In this document: positions 30,111 through 38,573 of the stretch, piece by piece
Position numbering within the stretch: the first letter of the stretch is position 1
How the letters are laid out: every line of letters starts with the position of its first letter
Assembly (NCBI GenBank): GCA_019635635.1
Contig: JAHBZB010000002.1
Span: forward strand, 1,048,771 to 1,112,770
Source: Xanthobacteraceae bacterium
Lineage (GTDB): Bacteria > Pseudomonadota > Alphaproteobacteria > Rhizobiales > Xanthobacteraceae
Direction of reading: 5' to 3'
DNA: 64,000 bases
Notes under the pieces: model-generated
The model's database searches: none
What the model saw: only the letters and a program-made list of their open reading frames with translations
What the model was told of the DNA's origin: nothing
Position numbers and translations under genes: made by a program

Positions 30111-31414
30111 CAGCCTTCGCCCGCGAGATATTTTTTGGCGAGGATTTTTCCTTCCTCGACCGCGGGCTGATCGTAGGGATCGACGCCGAACAAGGAAGCC
30201 GCGAGAATCGTCTCCAGCATGAAGTGCATCAGCAGCGCGCCGAGCGCGAAAGCATCGAGTTCTTTGACAGTGATGGTGCGAAGGGGAAGCAAATGCTTTG
30301 CAAGCGTGTCGCCGGTTGCCCGCGCCTGCGCCGCCACCAGATCGCCGACCGTGTGCGCGCCGAAGCCCGGCTCGCCGGAAAGCTCTGAAAGTTTCGGATC
30401 GAGGCGTGTCCCGCGCGTTTTTGTATCGCTGGAGATAATCGTGAAGAACTTGTCGTGCGGCCCGGCGAGCCAGAGCTGCAACTGGCTGTGCTGATCGACC
30501 GGACCGATGGAGGCGAGCGGCGTCGAGCCCTTGCCGTCCTTGCCGAGGCTCTCGCCCCAGAGCTGCATCCACCAGCGCGTCATACGCTCGAAGCGGTCGC
30601 CGTAAGCGAGCAGCACCGACATCGGCAGGCCCGCTTCGCTTGCAGTTACGCTCAAGGCCGCGCCCACGGCGGGCGCGACATCTTCAGGCTTCGCATTGGA
30701 AAGAATTGGCGCGAGCACCGCGCCCGCACCCTTGCGAAGCGCGAGAATATCGACGTCGGCGAGGAGCGCGGGCAGCAGTCCGACATTGGTCAGTGCGATG
30801 AAACGCCCGCCGACGCCGGTATCGTGGTCGAGCACTTCGCAGCCGTATTTTCCGAGCAGCGCGCGCAGGCCGTTTTTTCCGCCCGGCTTCAGCGGCTCGG
30901 AAATGCCGAAAAGATGCTTGGCTGCGCCAAGTCCGGATTTTTCGAGCGCGCCGATCGCGGCAATAGTCTGCACCAGCGTTTCGCCGGTGCCGCCGGATTT
31001 CGAGATCGCAACAAAGCGCGCGGCTTGAAGGGGAAGTTCAGAGAGAAACTCCTCGAGCGAGAGCGGATCGAGGTTATCGAGGAAATGCAGCTTCGGCATA
31101 CGGCGCAGATCGCCGACGCCGGGCACGTTATAGCCGCCGAGTTGCGCGAGCGTCTGGCCGCCGAGGCTCGAGCCGCCGGTGCCGAGAAAGACAACATCGG
31201 TTGCACCGCGCAATTTCTCCGCAAGCGCCTTAATCGCGGCGAGATCCTCCGTGCGTTCGGGAAGCCGCAAATGCGCGAGCGTTTTCTTTTCGTAGGCGTC
31301 GCGCAGGCTCGCGAGCGCGGGCACGAGACGCTGCAAATTTTCCTCGAACCGGCCTCGCACAATATTGCCCGCGAAGGCGCGGCTCACGTCCTGAACGAAA
31401 GGCAACGTGCCCAT
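30110..31414 (-). CDS. pgi: Glucose-6-phosphate isomerase
   Basis: Interconverts glucose-6-phosphate and fructose-6-phosphate. 434 aa, shorter than the enterobacterial form (about 550) but normal for the alphaproteobacterial subgroup. FLGTGGSSLGGQTL, VAISKSGGTGETL, the base Glu region in QLWGESLGKDG, and GPVDQHSQLQLWLAGP are present. It starts one base after the potI stop and overlaps arfB, so it is apparently expressed with the polyamine transporter. Confidence 0.93.
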   Translation of the reverse strand: MGTLPFVQDVSRAFAGNIVRGRFEENLQRLVPALASLRDAYEKKTLAHLRLPERTEDLAAIKALAEKLRGATDVVFLGTGGSSLGGQTLAQLGGYNVPGVGDLRRMPKLHFLDNLDPLSLEEFLSELPLQAARFVAISKSGGTGETLVQTIAAIGALEKSGLGAAKHLFGISEPLKPGGKNGLRALLGKYGCEVLDHDTGVGGRFIALTNVGLLPALLADVDILALRKGAGAVLAPILSNAKPEDVAPAVGAALSVTASEAGLPMSVLLAYGDRFERMTRWWMQLWGESLGKDGKGSTPLASIGPVDQHSQLQLWLAGPHDKFFTIISSDTKTRGTRLDPKLSELSGEPGFGAHTVGDLVAAQARATGDTLAKHLLPLRTITVKELDAFALGALLMHFMLETILAASLFGVDPYDQPAVEEGKILAKKYLAGEG

Positions 31415-32218
31415 TTATTTTCCTGTCGCCCTTCCCTGCTGCCACTTCATCGCGAGCGAAGCGGCAAGCACGACGGCGGTAATCACGACGATGAACACCG
31501 TACTGATCGCATTGACCTCGGGCGTCACGCCGAGGCGAACCTGACTGTAAATCCGCATCGGCAGGGTCGTGTTTCCGGGCCCCGCCGTGAAATTCGCGAT
31601 TACAAGATCGTCGAGCGAGAGCGTGAAAGCAAGGAGCCAGCCGGCCGCGACCGCGGGAAAAATCACCGGCAACGTCACCGATAGAAAGGCGCGTAATGGA
31701 GTCGCGCCGAGGTCGAGCGCGGCCTCCTCGATGCTGCGGTCGAAAGTGACGAGCCGCGACTGCACGATTACCGCGACGAAGCACATGGTGAAGGTGACGT
31801 GGGCGAGCGCCACGGTCCAGAAACCGCGCTCGAAATCGATGGAGACGAACAAGAGCAGAAGTGCCAGGCCAGTGATAACTTCGGGCATCACGAGCGGCGC
31901 ATAGACGAGACCCGCGAATAGCGTGCGGCCCCGAAACGAGCCGGCGCGCACCAGCGCGAGTGCCGCAAGCGTGCCGAGTACGGTCGCAATCGTGGCCGCG
32001 ACCGCGGCGACCTTCAGGCTGACCCAGGCGGCATCGAGAAGCGCCTGATTTTGCAGGAGGCCGCGATACCATCGCGTCGACCAGCCGCCCCAGACGGTGA
32101 CGAGGCGCGAATCGTTGAACGAATAAGCGACGAGCAGGATTAGCGGCACATAGAGAAACGCTAAGCCCAGCGCGAGCGCGGGCACCGTGACCGGGGAAAG
32201 GCCCTTTCGCATCGCCAT
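31415..32218 (-). CDS. potI: Polyamine ABC transporter permease PotI
   Basis: 267 aa, six transmembrane helices. YVPLILLVAYSFNDSR at the N-terminus and the EAA loop EEAALDLGATPLRAFLSVTLPVIFPA (binding the ATPase) mark the second permease of putrescine/spermidine importers. Separated from potH by one base. Substrate assignment as putrescine rests on the PotGHI-like subunit lengths and motifs. Confidence 0.9.
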   Translation of the reverse strand: MAMRKGLSPVTVPALALGLAFLYVPLILLVAYSFNDSRLVTVWGGWSTRWYRGLLQNQALLDAAWVSLKVAAVAATIATVLGTLAALALVRAGSFRGRTLFAGLVYAPLVMPEVITGLALLLLFVSIDFERGFWTVALAHVTFTMCFVAVIVQSRLVTFDRSIEEAALDLGATPLRAFLSVTLPVIFPAVAAGWLLAFTLSLDDLVIANFTAGPGNTTLPMRIYSQVRLGVTPEVNAISTVFIVVITAVVLAASLAMKWQQGRATGK

Positions 32219-32219
32219 C

Positions 32220-33128
32220 TCAGTCGTGCTCCAGTTCGCGCAACTGCATGCGCTGATAAATCAGGATGGGCACGAGCAGCACGAGCAGGATCAGAATCGC
32301 GAGCGCGGAGGAAACCGTCCAGGAGCGGTTGTTGGCGAATTCGTTCCAGACCGTGCGGCCGATCATCTGCGTATCCGAGCCGCCGAGGAGATCCGGAATC
32401 ACGAACTCACCGACCGCGGGAATGAAGCAGAGCAGCGCGCCTGCGACGATGCCCGGCATCGAAACCGGCACGGTCACGCGCCAGAACGCGCGCGCGGGCG
32501 TTGCGCCAAGATCGGCTGCGGCTTCCAGAAGCGAGTCGTCCATCTTTTCCAGCGCCGCATAGAGCGGCAGCACCATGAACGGGAAATACGAATAGACCAT
32601 GCCGATCACGACCGCGACGTTGGTCGAGAGAATTTCGAGCGGCGTGGAAATGACGCCGAGCGAGAGCAGTAATTCGTTGAGCAGGCCTTCGCGCGACAGG
32701 ATTCCGATCCAGGCATAGACGCGGATCAGGAACGACGTGAAGAACGGCAGCACGACGAGCAGCAACAGGATCGGCCGCCAGCCGCGCGGCGAGCGCGCAA
32801 TCGCGTAAGCGACCGGATAGCCTGCGATCACCAATATGACGGTCGCAATGGCGGCCAGCACGACGCTCTGCAAATAGGAGTAAACGTAAAGCCAGTCGCC
32901 GAGCACGAAGGCGTAATTGTCGAGATCGAGTAGCGCGAGCTTGTCGCGGATGGCGGCCCAGCCTTCGCTGAAATGGAACACCGGCGCGTAAGGCGGCTGT
33001 GCCACTGCGTCATCGGACAGGCTGATCTTGAAGACGATCAGGAACGGCAACAGGAAAAAGGCCGCGAGCCAGAGAAACGGCACCGCGACCGTGACCTTGT
33101 TGAAAATGCCGCGCCGGTCGAGAGCCAT
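32220..33128 (-). CDS. potH: Polyamine ABC transporter permease PotH
   Basis: 302 aa, six transmembrane helices with the long periplasmic loop after helix 1 (APVFHFSEGWAAIRDKLALLDLDNYAFVLGD) typical of PotH. EAA loop: LLEAAADLGATPARAFWRVTVPVSMPGI. GEFVIPDLLGGSDTQMIG is a strongly conserved PotB/PotH segment. Lies 5 bp after potG. Confidence 0.92.
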   Translation of the reverse strand: MALDRRGIFNKVTVAVPFLWLAAFFLLPFLIVFKISLSDDAVAQPPYAPVFHFSEGWAAIRDKLALLDLDNYAFVLGDWLYVYSYLQSVVLAAIATVILVIAGYPVAYAIARSPRGWRPILLLLVVLPFFTSFLIRVYAWIGILSREGLLNELLLSLGVISTPLEILSTNVAVVIGMVYSYFPFMVLPLYAALEKMDDSLLEAAADLGATPARAFWRVTVPVSMPGIVAGALLCFIPAVGEFVIPDLLGGSDTQMIGRTVWNEFANNRSWTVSSALAILILLVLLVPILIYQRMQLRELEHD

Positions 33129-33133
33129 GGCGG

Positions 33134-34300
33134 TCAGCTTTTCAGAATGACGCCCGCGTCCGGCGTCCAGGAGAGATAAACCTTGTCGTCCCAGTCGATC
33201 GGCGGCTCGATCTGGCGCGAGACGTTGGTCTTCGCCGCCTTCAGCACGAAGCCGTTGTCGAGATGGACGTGATAGATCGAGAGATCGCCGAGATAGGCGA
33301 TGTCATAGACCGTGCCCTGCGCGCAGTTCGCATGCACTTCCGAGAGCGGCTCCTTGCCGATGCGGATTTTTTCGGGACGCAAGGCCACCGCGACCCGGTC
33401 GCCGGATTTCGTGTCGATGCGCTGGGTCAACCGCAACTCGGCCTCCAGCACATCGGATTTGAGCGAAATGTCGCCCGGCGTTACGCGATCGACCACCGCC
33501 TCGATCAGGTTGATGTCGCCCACGAACTCCGCGACATAGCGGCTGTTCGGCTGCTCGTAAATTTCGGAAGGCGTCGCGACCTGCACCAGCTTGCCGTGAT
33601 CCATGACGGCGATGCGGTCGGCGACCGTCATCGCCTCCTCCTGATCGTGCGTCACGATGATGAAGGTCGTGCCGATGCGTTGCTGGAGGTCCATCAGCTC
33701 GAACTGCGTCTGCTCGCGCAGCTTCTTGTCGAGTGCCGCCATTGGTTCGTCGAGCAACAGCACCTTCGGGCGCTTTGCGAGCGAACGCGCAAGCGCGACA
33801 CGCTGGCGCTGGCCGCCGGATAGCTGGTCGGGCCTGCGCTTCTCGTAACCGCGCAGGTTCACGAGCTTGAGCATCTCGTCCACGCGCGCGGCGATCTCGG
33901 CTTTCGGCATGCCTTCCTGTTTCAGTCCGAAGGCGACGTTGTCGGCGACCGACATATGCGGAAACAGTGCATAAGACTGGAACATCATGTTCACGGGCCG
34001 GCGATACGGCGGCACGCCGGCGAGATTTTCGCCCGCGAGCGCGACTACGCCTTCGCTCGCCTCCTCGAAGCCCGCGAGCATCCGCATCAACGTGGTCTTG
34101 CCGCAGCCGGAGGGTCCCAGCAGCGCGAAAAATTCGCGCTCGTAGATGTCGAGCGAAACGCCGTCGATCACGACGACATCGCCGTAGCGCTTCACCACGT
34201 TCTGGAATCGAATCAGCGGCCGCGCCGAAGGATCAGCCCAGGACTCGAATTTACGCCGCACGGATTGCGGCTTCTGCGGCTTAAGCGTGCTCGAATCCAT
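33134..34300 (-). CDS. potG: Polyamine ABC transporter ATP-binding protein PotG
   Basis: 388 aa. Walker A LLGPSGCGKTTLMRML, signature LSGGQRQRVALARSLAKRP, Walker B VLLLDEPMAALDKKLR, H-loop VTHDQEEAM, then a C-terminal TOBE domain (VALRPEKIRIG). The ATG at 34300 was chosen because the N-terminus matches PotG (RPLIRFQNVVKRYG about 30 residues in); a 105-codon extension has no family support. No potF/potD gene lies beside it, so the binding protein must be encoded elsewhere. Confidence 0.93.
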   Translation of the reverse strand: MDSSTLKPQKPQSVRRKFESWADPSARPLIRFQNVVKRYGDVVVIDGVSLDIYEREFFALLGPSGCGKTTLMRMLAGFEEASEGVVALAGENLAGVPPYRRPVNMMFQSYALFPHMSVADNVAFGLKQEGMPKAEIAARVDEMLKLVNLRGYEKRRPDQLSGGQRQRVALARSLAKRPKVLLLDEPMAALDKKLREQTQFELMDLQQRIGTTFIIVTHDQEEAMTVADRIAVMDHGKLVQVATPSEIYEQPNSRYVAEFVGDINLIEAVVDRVTPGDISLKSDVLEAELRLTQRIDTKSGDRVAVALRPEKIRIGKEPLSEVHANCAQGTVYDIAYLGDLSIYHVHLDNGFVLKAAKTNVSRQIEPPIDWDDKVYLSWTPDAGVILKS

Positions 34301-34345
34301 GGTTCCGGAGGCTTCGTCAGAAGAGCGCGATTGCTTAGCGAGGAA

Positions 34346-34370
34346 TAAGGGGCTCCACAACCGAGCCCCT
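34346..34370 (-). terminator. Hairpin terminator after rnk
   Basis: AGGGGCTC (34348-34355) pairs perfectly with GAGCCCCT (34363-34370) around a 7-nt loop, 4 bp after the rnk stop. On the minus strand it is followed by TTATTCC, a weak T-run. It would separate rnk from potGHI. Confidence 0.6.
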
Positions 34371-34374
34371 CTCC

Positions 34375-34776
34375 TCAACCGTTTCGTACTTTGAGCACGG
34401 TCAGCGAACGCCAGCCGCCCGACGGCGTCTGAAATTCGATCGACTGGCTCACCGACAATCCGATCAGCGCGGCGCCCACGGGGGTGAGCACGCTCACGGT
34501 CGCTGAATCCGGCGCGCTTTCCTCGGGATAGACGAGCTTCACGCGGCGCACCTGCCCCGAAATATCGTCGCGGTATTCGATTTCCGAGTTCATGCCGACG
34601 AGGCCCGGCAGGCACTCGAAATCCTCGATCAGGTGCGCACGCTCGACCTCGCGGGCCAAAAACTCGGAAGTTTGCGGGAAGCTGTCGGTTGCTGCCGCGG
34701 CAAGCCGCGAAAGCCGCTCGGAGTCGCGGCGCGTGATCGCAATCGGCGGCAGGTCGACGTTGAAATAGCGGGCCAT
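34375..34776 (-). CDS. rnk: Rnk-like nucleoside diphosphate kinase regulator (GreA/GreB C-domain)
   Basis: 133 aa: an N-terminal helical part, then the GreA/GreB C-terminal FKBP-like domain (VGMNSEIEYRDDISGQVRRVKLVYPEE and SVLTPVGAALIGLSVSQSIEFQTPSG). The short helical arm means it cannot act as a full Gre factor; Rnk binds RNA polymerase and affects nucleotide kinase levels. The usual catalytic acidic tip is absent. Single gene with its own terminator. Confidence 0.85.
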   Translation of the reverse strand: MARYFNVDLPPIAITRRDSERLSRLAAAATDSFPQTSEFLAREVERAHLIEDFECLPGLVGMNSEIEYRDDISGQVRRVKLVYPEESAPDSATVSVLTPVGAALIGLSVSQSIEFQTPSGGWRSLTVLKVRNG

Positions 34777-35011
34777 GGATTTTCTCCCAGCCGTCCGCAG
34801 CGAGGCGGCACGGCTGAATCAGGCGGAAGCTCCGCCTTTGACGGTGAAAGTTATTGGAGGAAATTGAATACGATCGTCCCCGGACAGCACGCAGCCGCCG
34901 GGGTCAGGTGCCCGCGTGAAGCTGACCTGCGCGGAAAAGTTTCCGGTTCTGACGGATCGCGACGTTCATGGGACGCAAGGTAGGTGCGTCCGCGCGTTTG
35001 TCAACTTCCGC

Positions 35012-36592
35012 TCAATGCGCCGCGGCGGAAGCGTCCATGCGGGGCCGCTCGAGGAGCGGCACGAAGAAAATCGCGATCAGGAAGAAGACGGCGAGCATCA
35101 GGAAAATATCGGAGAACGCGAGCACCATGGCCTCGCGCTGGACAAGACCGAGAATTTTCTTAAGCGCTGCCTGCTGGGCGTCGGAGCCGAGCGCGGACGA
35201 AAACGCCTGCGTCATGCCTTGCAGCGTTTCTTCCGCGATCGGGCGGCCCCAGGTAATGCGCTCCTTCAACTGAAACATGTGCACGTCGGTGCGCGTCGTC
35301 AGTACGGTATTGATGATGGCAAGACCGACCGCGCCGCCGAGGTTTCGCATCAGGTTGAAGAGGCCGCTCGCATTCTTCACCTGCAGCGGCGAGAGCGTGC
35401 CGAGCGCGAGCATGTTGATCGGCACCATGCAGAACATCAGCGCCATGCCGCGTAGCGCCTGCGGGAAGAAGAGTTCGCTGAAAGACCACTGGCTCGTGAT
35501 CGGCGTCAGTTCGAACGTTGAGACGACGAAACCCACCAGCCCGAGCGCGATGAAAATTCGCGGGTCATATTTGCGCGACAGCGTGCCGATGAGCGGCGCG
35601 GAAATGAACATCAGAGCGCCGGTAACGAAGACGGTCTCGCCGATCTGCAACGAATTGTAGCCGCGCACGCGCGCGAGAAACAGCGGGTAGAGATAGGTCA
35701 GCCCGTAAAGGCCGATGCCGATGATGAAGGTCAGCGTGCAGCCGACCGCGAAGTTTCGGTTCTTGAAGGCGGACAGATCAACCACCGGCACCGGCTGTGT
35801 GAGCGTCCGCCAGAAAAAGATGACTCCGAAAATCACCGTGAGCGAGAAGAGGAAGGTGATCAGGCCGGAGTCGAACCAGTCGTCGCGGGTGCCTTCTTCC
35901 AGAAAATACTGGAGGCTGCCGAGGCAGATCGCCATCGCGACCAGACCCCAGACGTCGAAGCGCTTCAAAAGATCGAACTCGGGCTCGTCGAAATCGACCA
36001 GCGTCCAGGCGAGCACGGTCGCGGCGATGCCGGGCACGACGTTGATCAGGAACAGCCAGTGCCACGAGAACGCGCTGGTCAGATAGCCGCCGACCGTCGG
36101 GCCGATGGTCGGCGCAAGCGTCACGGTGAGGCCGACGACCGCCATGATCGGCGCCATCATGCGGCGCGGGAAAATCGTATAGGCGGCTGCAAACGCGGTC
36201 GGGATCATGCCGCCGCCGACGAAGCCCTGGATAGCACGATAGACGATCATCTCGCCGATCGTGGTCGAGGTCGCGCAGAGCACGCTCGCGAGCGTAAAGC
36301 CGAGCGCGGAAAGCGTGAACAGGATCCGGGTCGAGAGCGCGCGGGCGAGAAAGCCAGAGAGCGGAATCATCACGACTTCCGCGATCAGGTAGCTCGTCTG
36401 CACCCAGGAGATTTCGTCGGGCGCCGCCGACAGGCCGGCCTGAATTTCCGACAACGAAGAAGAGACGATCTGGATGTCCAGAATCGCCATGAACATGCCG
36501 AAGACCAGCGCGAAGAACGCAATGAGCTTTCGCGGCGTGACCTCGCGGCCCGGCTCGTCGAGTGGAATTGCGCCTGCGGTCGTGTCGCTCAC
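35012..36592 (-). CDS. emrB: DHA2-family multidrug efflux MFS permease (EmrB type)
   Basis: 526 aa, 14 transmembrane helices. Motif A-like region after helix 2, SWVQTSYLIAEVVMIPLSGFLARAL, RAIQGFVGGGMIPTAF and GPTVGGYL are DHA2/EmrB hallmarks. Works with the EmrA adaptor and an outer-membrane channel to expel hydrophobic drugs and uncouplers. Overlaps emrA by 4 nt. Expression is probably controlled by the divergent TetR protein. Confidence 0.92.
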   Translation of the reverse strand: MSDTTAGAIPLDEPGREVTPRKLIAFFALVFGMFMAILDIQIVSSSLSEIQAGLSAAPDEISWVQTSYLIAEVVMIPLSGFLARALSTRILFTLSALGFTLASVLCATSTTIGEMIVYRAIQGFVGGGMIPTAFAAAYTIFPRRMMAPIMAVVGLTVTLAPTIGPTVGGYLTSAFSWHWLFLINVVPGIAATVLAWTLVDFDEPEFDLLKRFDVWGLVAMAICLGSLQYFLEEGTRDDWFDSGLITFLFSLTVIFGVIFFWRTLTQPVPVVDLSAFKNRNFAVGCTLTFIIGIGLYGLTYLYPLFLARVRGYNSLQIGETVFVTGALMFISAPLIGTLSRKYDPRIFIALGLVGFVVSTFELTPITSQWSFSELFFPQALRGMALMFCMVPINMLALGTLSPLQVKNASGLFNLMRNLGGAVGLAIINTVLTTRTDVHMFQLKERITWGRPIAEETLQGMTQAFSSALGSDAQQAALKKILGLVQREAMVLAFSDIFLMLAVFFLIAIFFVPLLERPRMDASAAAH

Positions 36593-37815
36593 GGCTTGTC
36601 TTTGGGCGTGGTCCGCGTATCGACGGTAGCAACCACGGACAGTCCGGGCAGCAACAGCCGCTCATCCGCCTTCAACACGCGAACGCGAACGGTAAGACGC
36701 TGCACGATCTTGGTGAAGTTGCCGGTCGCATTTTCCGGCGGCAGCAGGCTGAACAGCGCACCGGAAGCGGGCGCGAAGCTATCGACCACGCCTTCGAGCG
36801 GATTTGCGGAATCGGCGTCGAGGATCAGCTTCACCTTCTGCCCGATCTGGATCGAGGAGAGCTGCGTCTCCTTGAAGTTCGCATCGACATAGACGCCCTG
36901 TAGCGGGACGAGCGCGAGCAACCGCTTGCCCGGCGAAACATAATCGCCGACCTGCACCGACTTGTTACCGATGACGCCGTCGAACGGCGCGCGAATCACG
37001 GTCGCGTCGAGATCGCGCTGGGCTTTCGCGAGCACCGCCTCGAGTTCGCGGCGCGTGCGCTCGGCTTCGGTCTTCTGGGCTTTGAGTACATCATGGTTGG
37101 CATCGGCTGCGGCAACCGCGGCGCGCGCCTGCAAGACCATGGCCTGCGCGCGGTCGCGCGCGGCGCGCACGGCGTCGTAGGTCGCCTTGCTCGCGAACTG
37201 GTTCTGCGTCAACTGATCGGTGCGGGCAAAATCGGCGTCAGCCTTGCGCTGATCGGCTTCAGTCGCGGCAAGCGACGCCTTCGACTGTTCGACGGCGGCC
37301 TGCGCGGCAACGATCTGCTTTTGAAGCCGTTCGATGGAAGCGTCCTGCGTCGCAAGGCGCGCTGCCGCCTGCTCGACCGCGAGGCGATAATCGCCGTCAT
37401 CGAGGGTCACGAGCACGTCGCCTGCCTTCACCTTCGCGTTCGCCGGCACCGAGACGTTGGCGACATAGCCGCTGACGCGGGGCGCCACGATCGACATGTC
37501 GGCGCCGACATAGGCGTTGTCGGTCGAGACGAGATAGCGGCCGACGAAAAGCCAGTTCAGCCCGTAATAGAAAATGACCACGGCGGCGATGGCACCCGCG
37601 ACCACGAGCAGCTTCTTGCGGCGGTCGTTGCCCTTCGGCTTCGAGCCGTTGCCGTCGCTGCCGGCTGTATCGGAATCATTTTGCGTGGCGCCCGCCGCAG
37701 GCGGCGCCTTCGGCGCTTCGGCGGTTGAAGGCGACGGCCCGCGCGCGTGAAGCGGCGCGATCTCGGCGCTTTCCTGCACCGCTTTCACGGCAGGTTTTCT
37801 TGCGGCTTCGGCCAT
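36589..37815 (-). CDS. emrA: HlyD-family membrane fusion protein (EmrA type)
   Basis: About 408 aa. A long Ala/Pro-rich cytoplasmic N-terminus (to about 67), one transmembrane helix (KLLVVAGAIAAVVIFYYGLNWLF), then the periplasmic adaptor: barrel-sandwich lipoyl half-motifs (APRVSGYVANVSVPANAKVKAGDVL and IRAPFDGVIGNKSVQVGDYV) flanking a coiled coil. The ATG at 37815 is used; a start 15 codons upstream would lie inside operator 1. First gene of the pump operon. Confidence 0.92.
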   Translation of the reverse strand: MAEAARKPAVKAVQESAEIAPLHARGPSPSTAEAPKAPPAAGATQNDSDTAGSDGNGSKPKGNDRRKKLLVVAGAIAAVVIFYYGLNWLFVGRYLVSTDNAYVGADMSIVAPRVSGYVANVSVPANAKVKAGDVLVTLDDGDYRLAVEQAAARLATQDASIERLQKQIVAAQAAVEQSKASLAATEADQRKADADFARTDQLTQNQFASKATYDAVRAARDRAQAMVLQARAAVAAADANHDVLKAQKTEAERTRRELEAVLAKAQRDLDATVIRAPFDGVIGNKSVQVGDYVSPGKRLLALVPLQGVYVDANFKETQLSSIQIGQKVKLILDADSANPLEGVVDSFAPASGALFSLLPPENATGNFTKIVQRLTVRVRVLKADERLLLPGLSVVATVDTRTTPKDKP

Positions 37816-37839
37816 TCTGATACCCGGCTGATTTGCAAT

Positions 37840-37860
37840 TTGACCGAACTGTTCGGTCAA
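37840..37860. promoter_or_regulatory. Palindromic operator 1 (emrA side)
   Basis: A perfect 21-bp palindrome: TTGACCGAAC, a central T, GTTCGGTCAA, located 25 bp upstream of the emrA start. Its core ACCGAAC-N-GTTCGGT recurs at 37905-37917 in reduced form. The arms also form a -35-like TTGACC on the emrA strand, so a bound repressor would block RNA polymerase. Confidence 0.75.
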
Positions 37861-37866
37861 TTTTTC

Positions 37867-37894
37867 TTGACATAGCCAGTATTAAAGGTCAAAT
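37867..37894 (+). promoter_or_regulatory. Probable promoter of the tetR gene
   Basis: A consensus -35 TTGACA at 37867-37872, a 16-nt spacer and TCAAAT (4 of 6 -10 bases) at 37889-37894. Transcription would begin near 37901, so operator 2 covers the first transcribed bases: an arrangement expected for autorepression. Confidence 0.5.
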
Positions 37895-37902
37895 CAACAT
37901 GC

Positions 37903-37919
37903 AACCGAACCGTTCGGTT
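37903..37919. promoter_or_regulatory. Palindromic operator 2 (tetR side)
   Basis: A perfect 17-bp palindrome, AACCGAAC-C-GTTCGGTT. It shares the core CCGAAC-N-GTTCGG with operator 1, whose centre lies 61 bp away. Two matched sites in one divergent promoter strongly suggest that the adjacent TetR protein binds both. Confidence 0.75.
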
Positions 37920-37937
37920 CGATTTTACGAGGCTTTT

Positions 37938-38573
37938 ATGGCCGAAATGGCTGCCCCGCGCGAACGACCTGCCAGCGAGACCGACAAGCGCGCCCAGATT
38001 CTGGAGGGCGCGCGGCAGGTGTTTTTTGCTCACGGCTTCAACGGCGCGAGCATGTCGGAAATCGCGCTCGCGGCCGGGGTCTCCAAGGGCACGCTTTACG
38101 TCTATTTCGAGAACAAGGAACGTCTGTTCGCGGCGCTCGTCGAGGAACATTCGCGGCTGATCGGCGGCTCGACCTTGAGCCTCGACCCGGACGAGGACGA
38201 CGTTCGCGGCGCGCTCATGAAAACCGCGCGGAACTATCTCAACGTGCTCGCCCAACCGAACCATGTCGCGTGGCTCCGCACCGTGATCGGCGCTTCCGAA
38301 AAATTTCCCGAACTCGGACAGATTTTCGTCGATTCCGGCCCGCGCCGCGCCGCGCAAATCCTGGCCGACTGGTTCCGCGCCTGGATTTCGCGCGGCAAGC
38401 TCAAGATCGACAATGTCGAAATCGCCGCCTGGCAATTCACGATGATGATTCAGGGGCCGATCATGGTGCCGATGCTTTACGGCGGCGAAGCGCGGCCTTC
38501 GGCAGCGCGCATCGAGGAAGTCGTTCGGCAATCGGTCGATATGTTTCTGGCCGCTTATGGCCGGAAGGCTTAG
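37938..38573 (+). CDS. TetR-family repressor of the efflux pump
   Basis: 211 aa from the ATG at 37938, chosen because ACGAGG sits 6 nt upstream; earlier in-frame starts would place the operator inside the gene. The N-terminal helix-turn-helix is clear: RAQILEGARQVFFAHGFNGASMSEIALAAGVSKGTLYVYFENKERLFAALV (about residues 19-66, written here in part by position). The C-terminal part is a TetR_C type ligand domain (AQPNHVAWLRTVIGASEKFPELG). It likely represses itself and emrAB, released by pump substrates. Confidence 0.9.
   Translation: MAEMAAPRERPASETDKRAQILEGARQVFFAHGFNGASMSEIALAAGVSKGTLYVYFENKERLFAALVEEHSRLIGGSTLSLDPDEDDVRGALMKTARNYLNVLAQPNHVAWLRTVIGASEKFPELGQIFVDSGPRRAAQILADWFRAWISRGKLKIDNVEIAAWQFTMMIQGPIMVPMLYGGEARPSAARIEEVVRQSVDMFLAAYGRKA

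Noticed and set aside
30110..30572. Longer arfB reading frame extending into pgi
   Set aside because: The extension overlaps pgi coding sequence; the ATGA-coupled ATG starts exactly at the family N-terminus.
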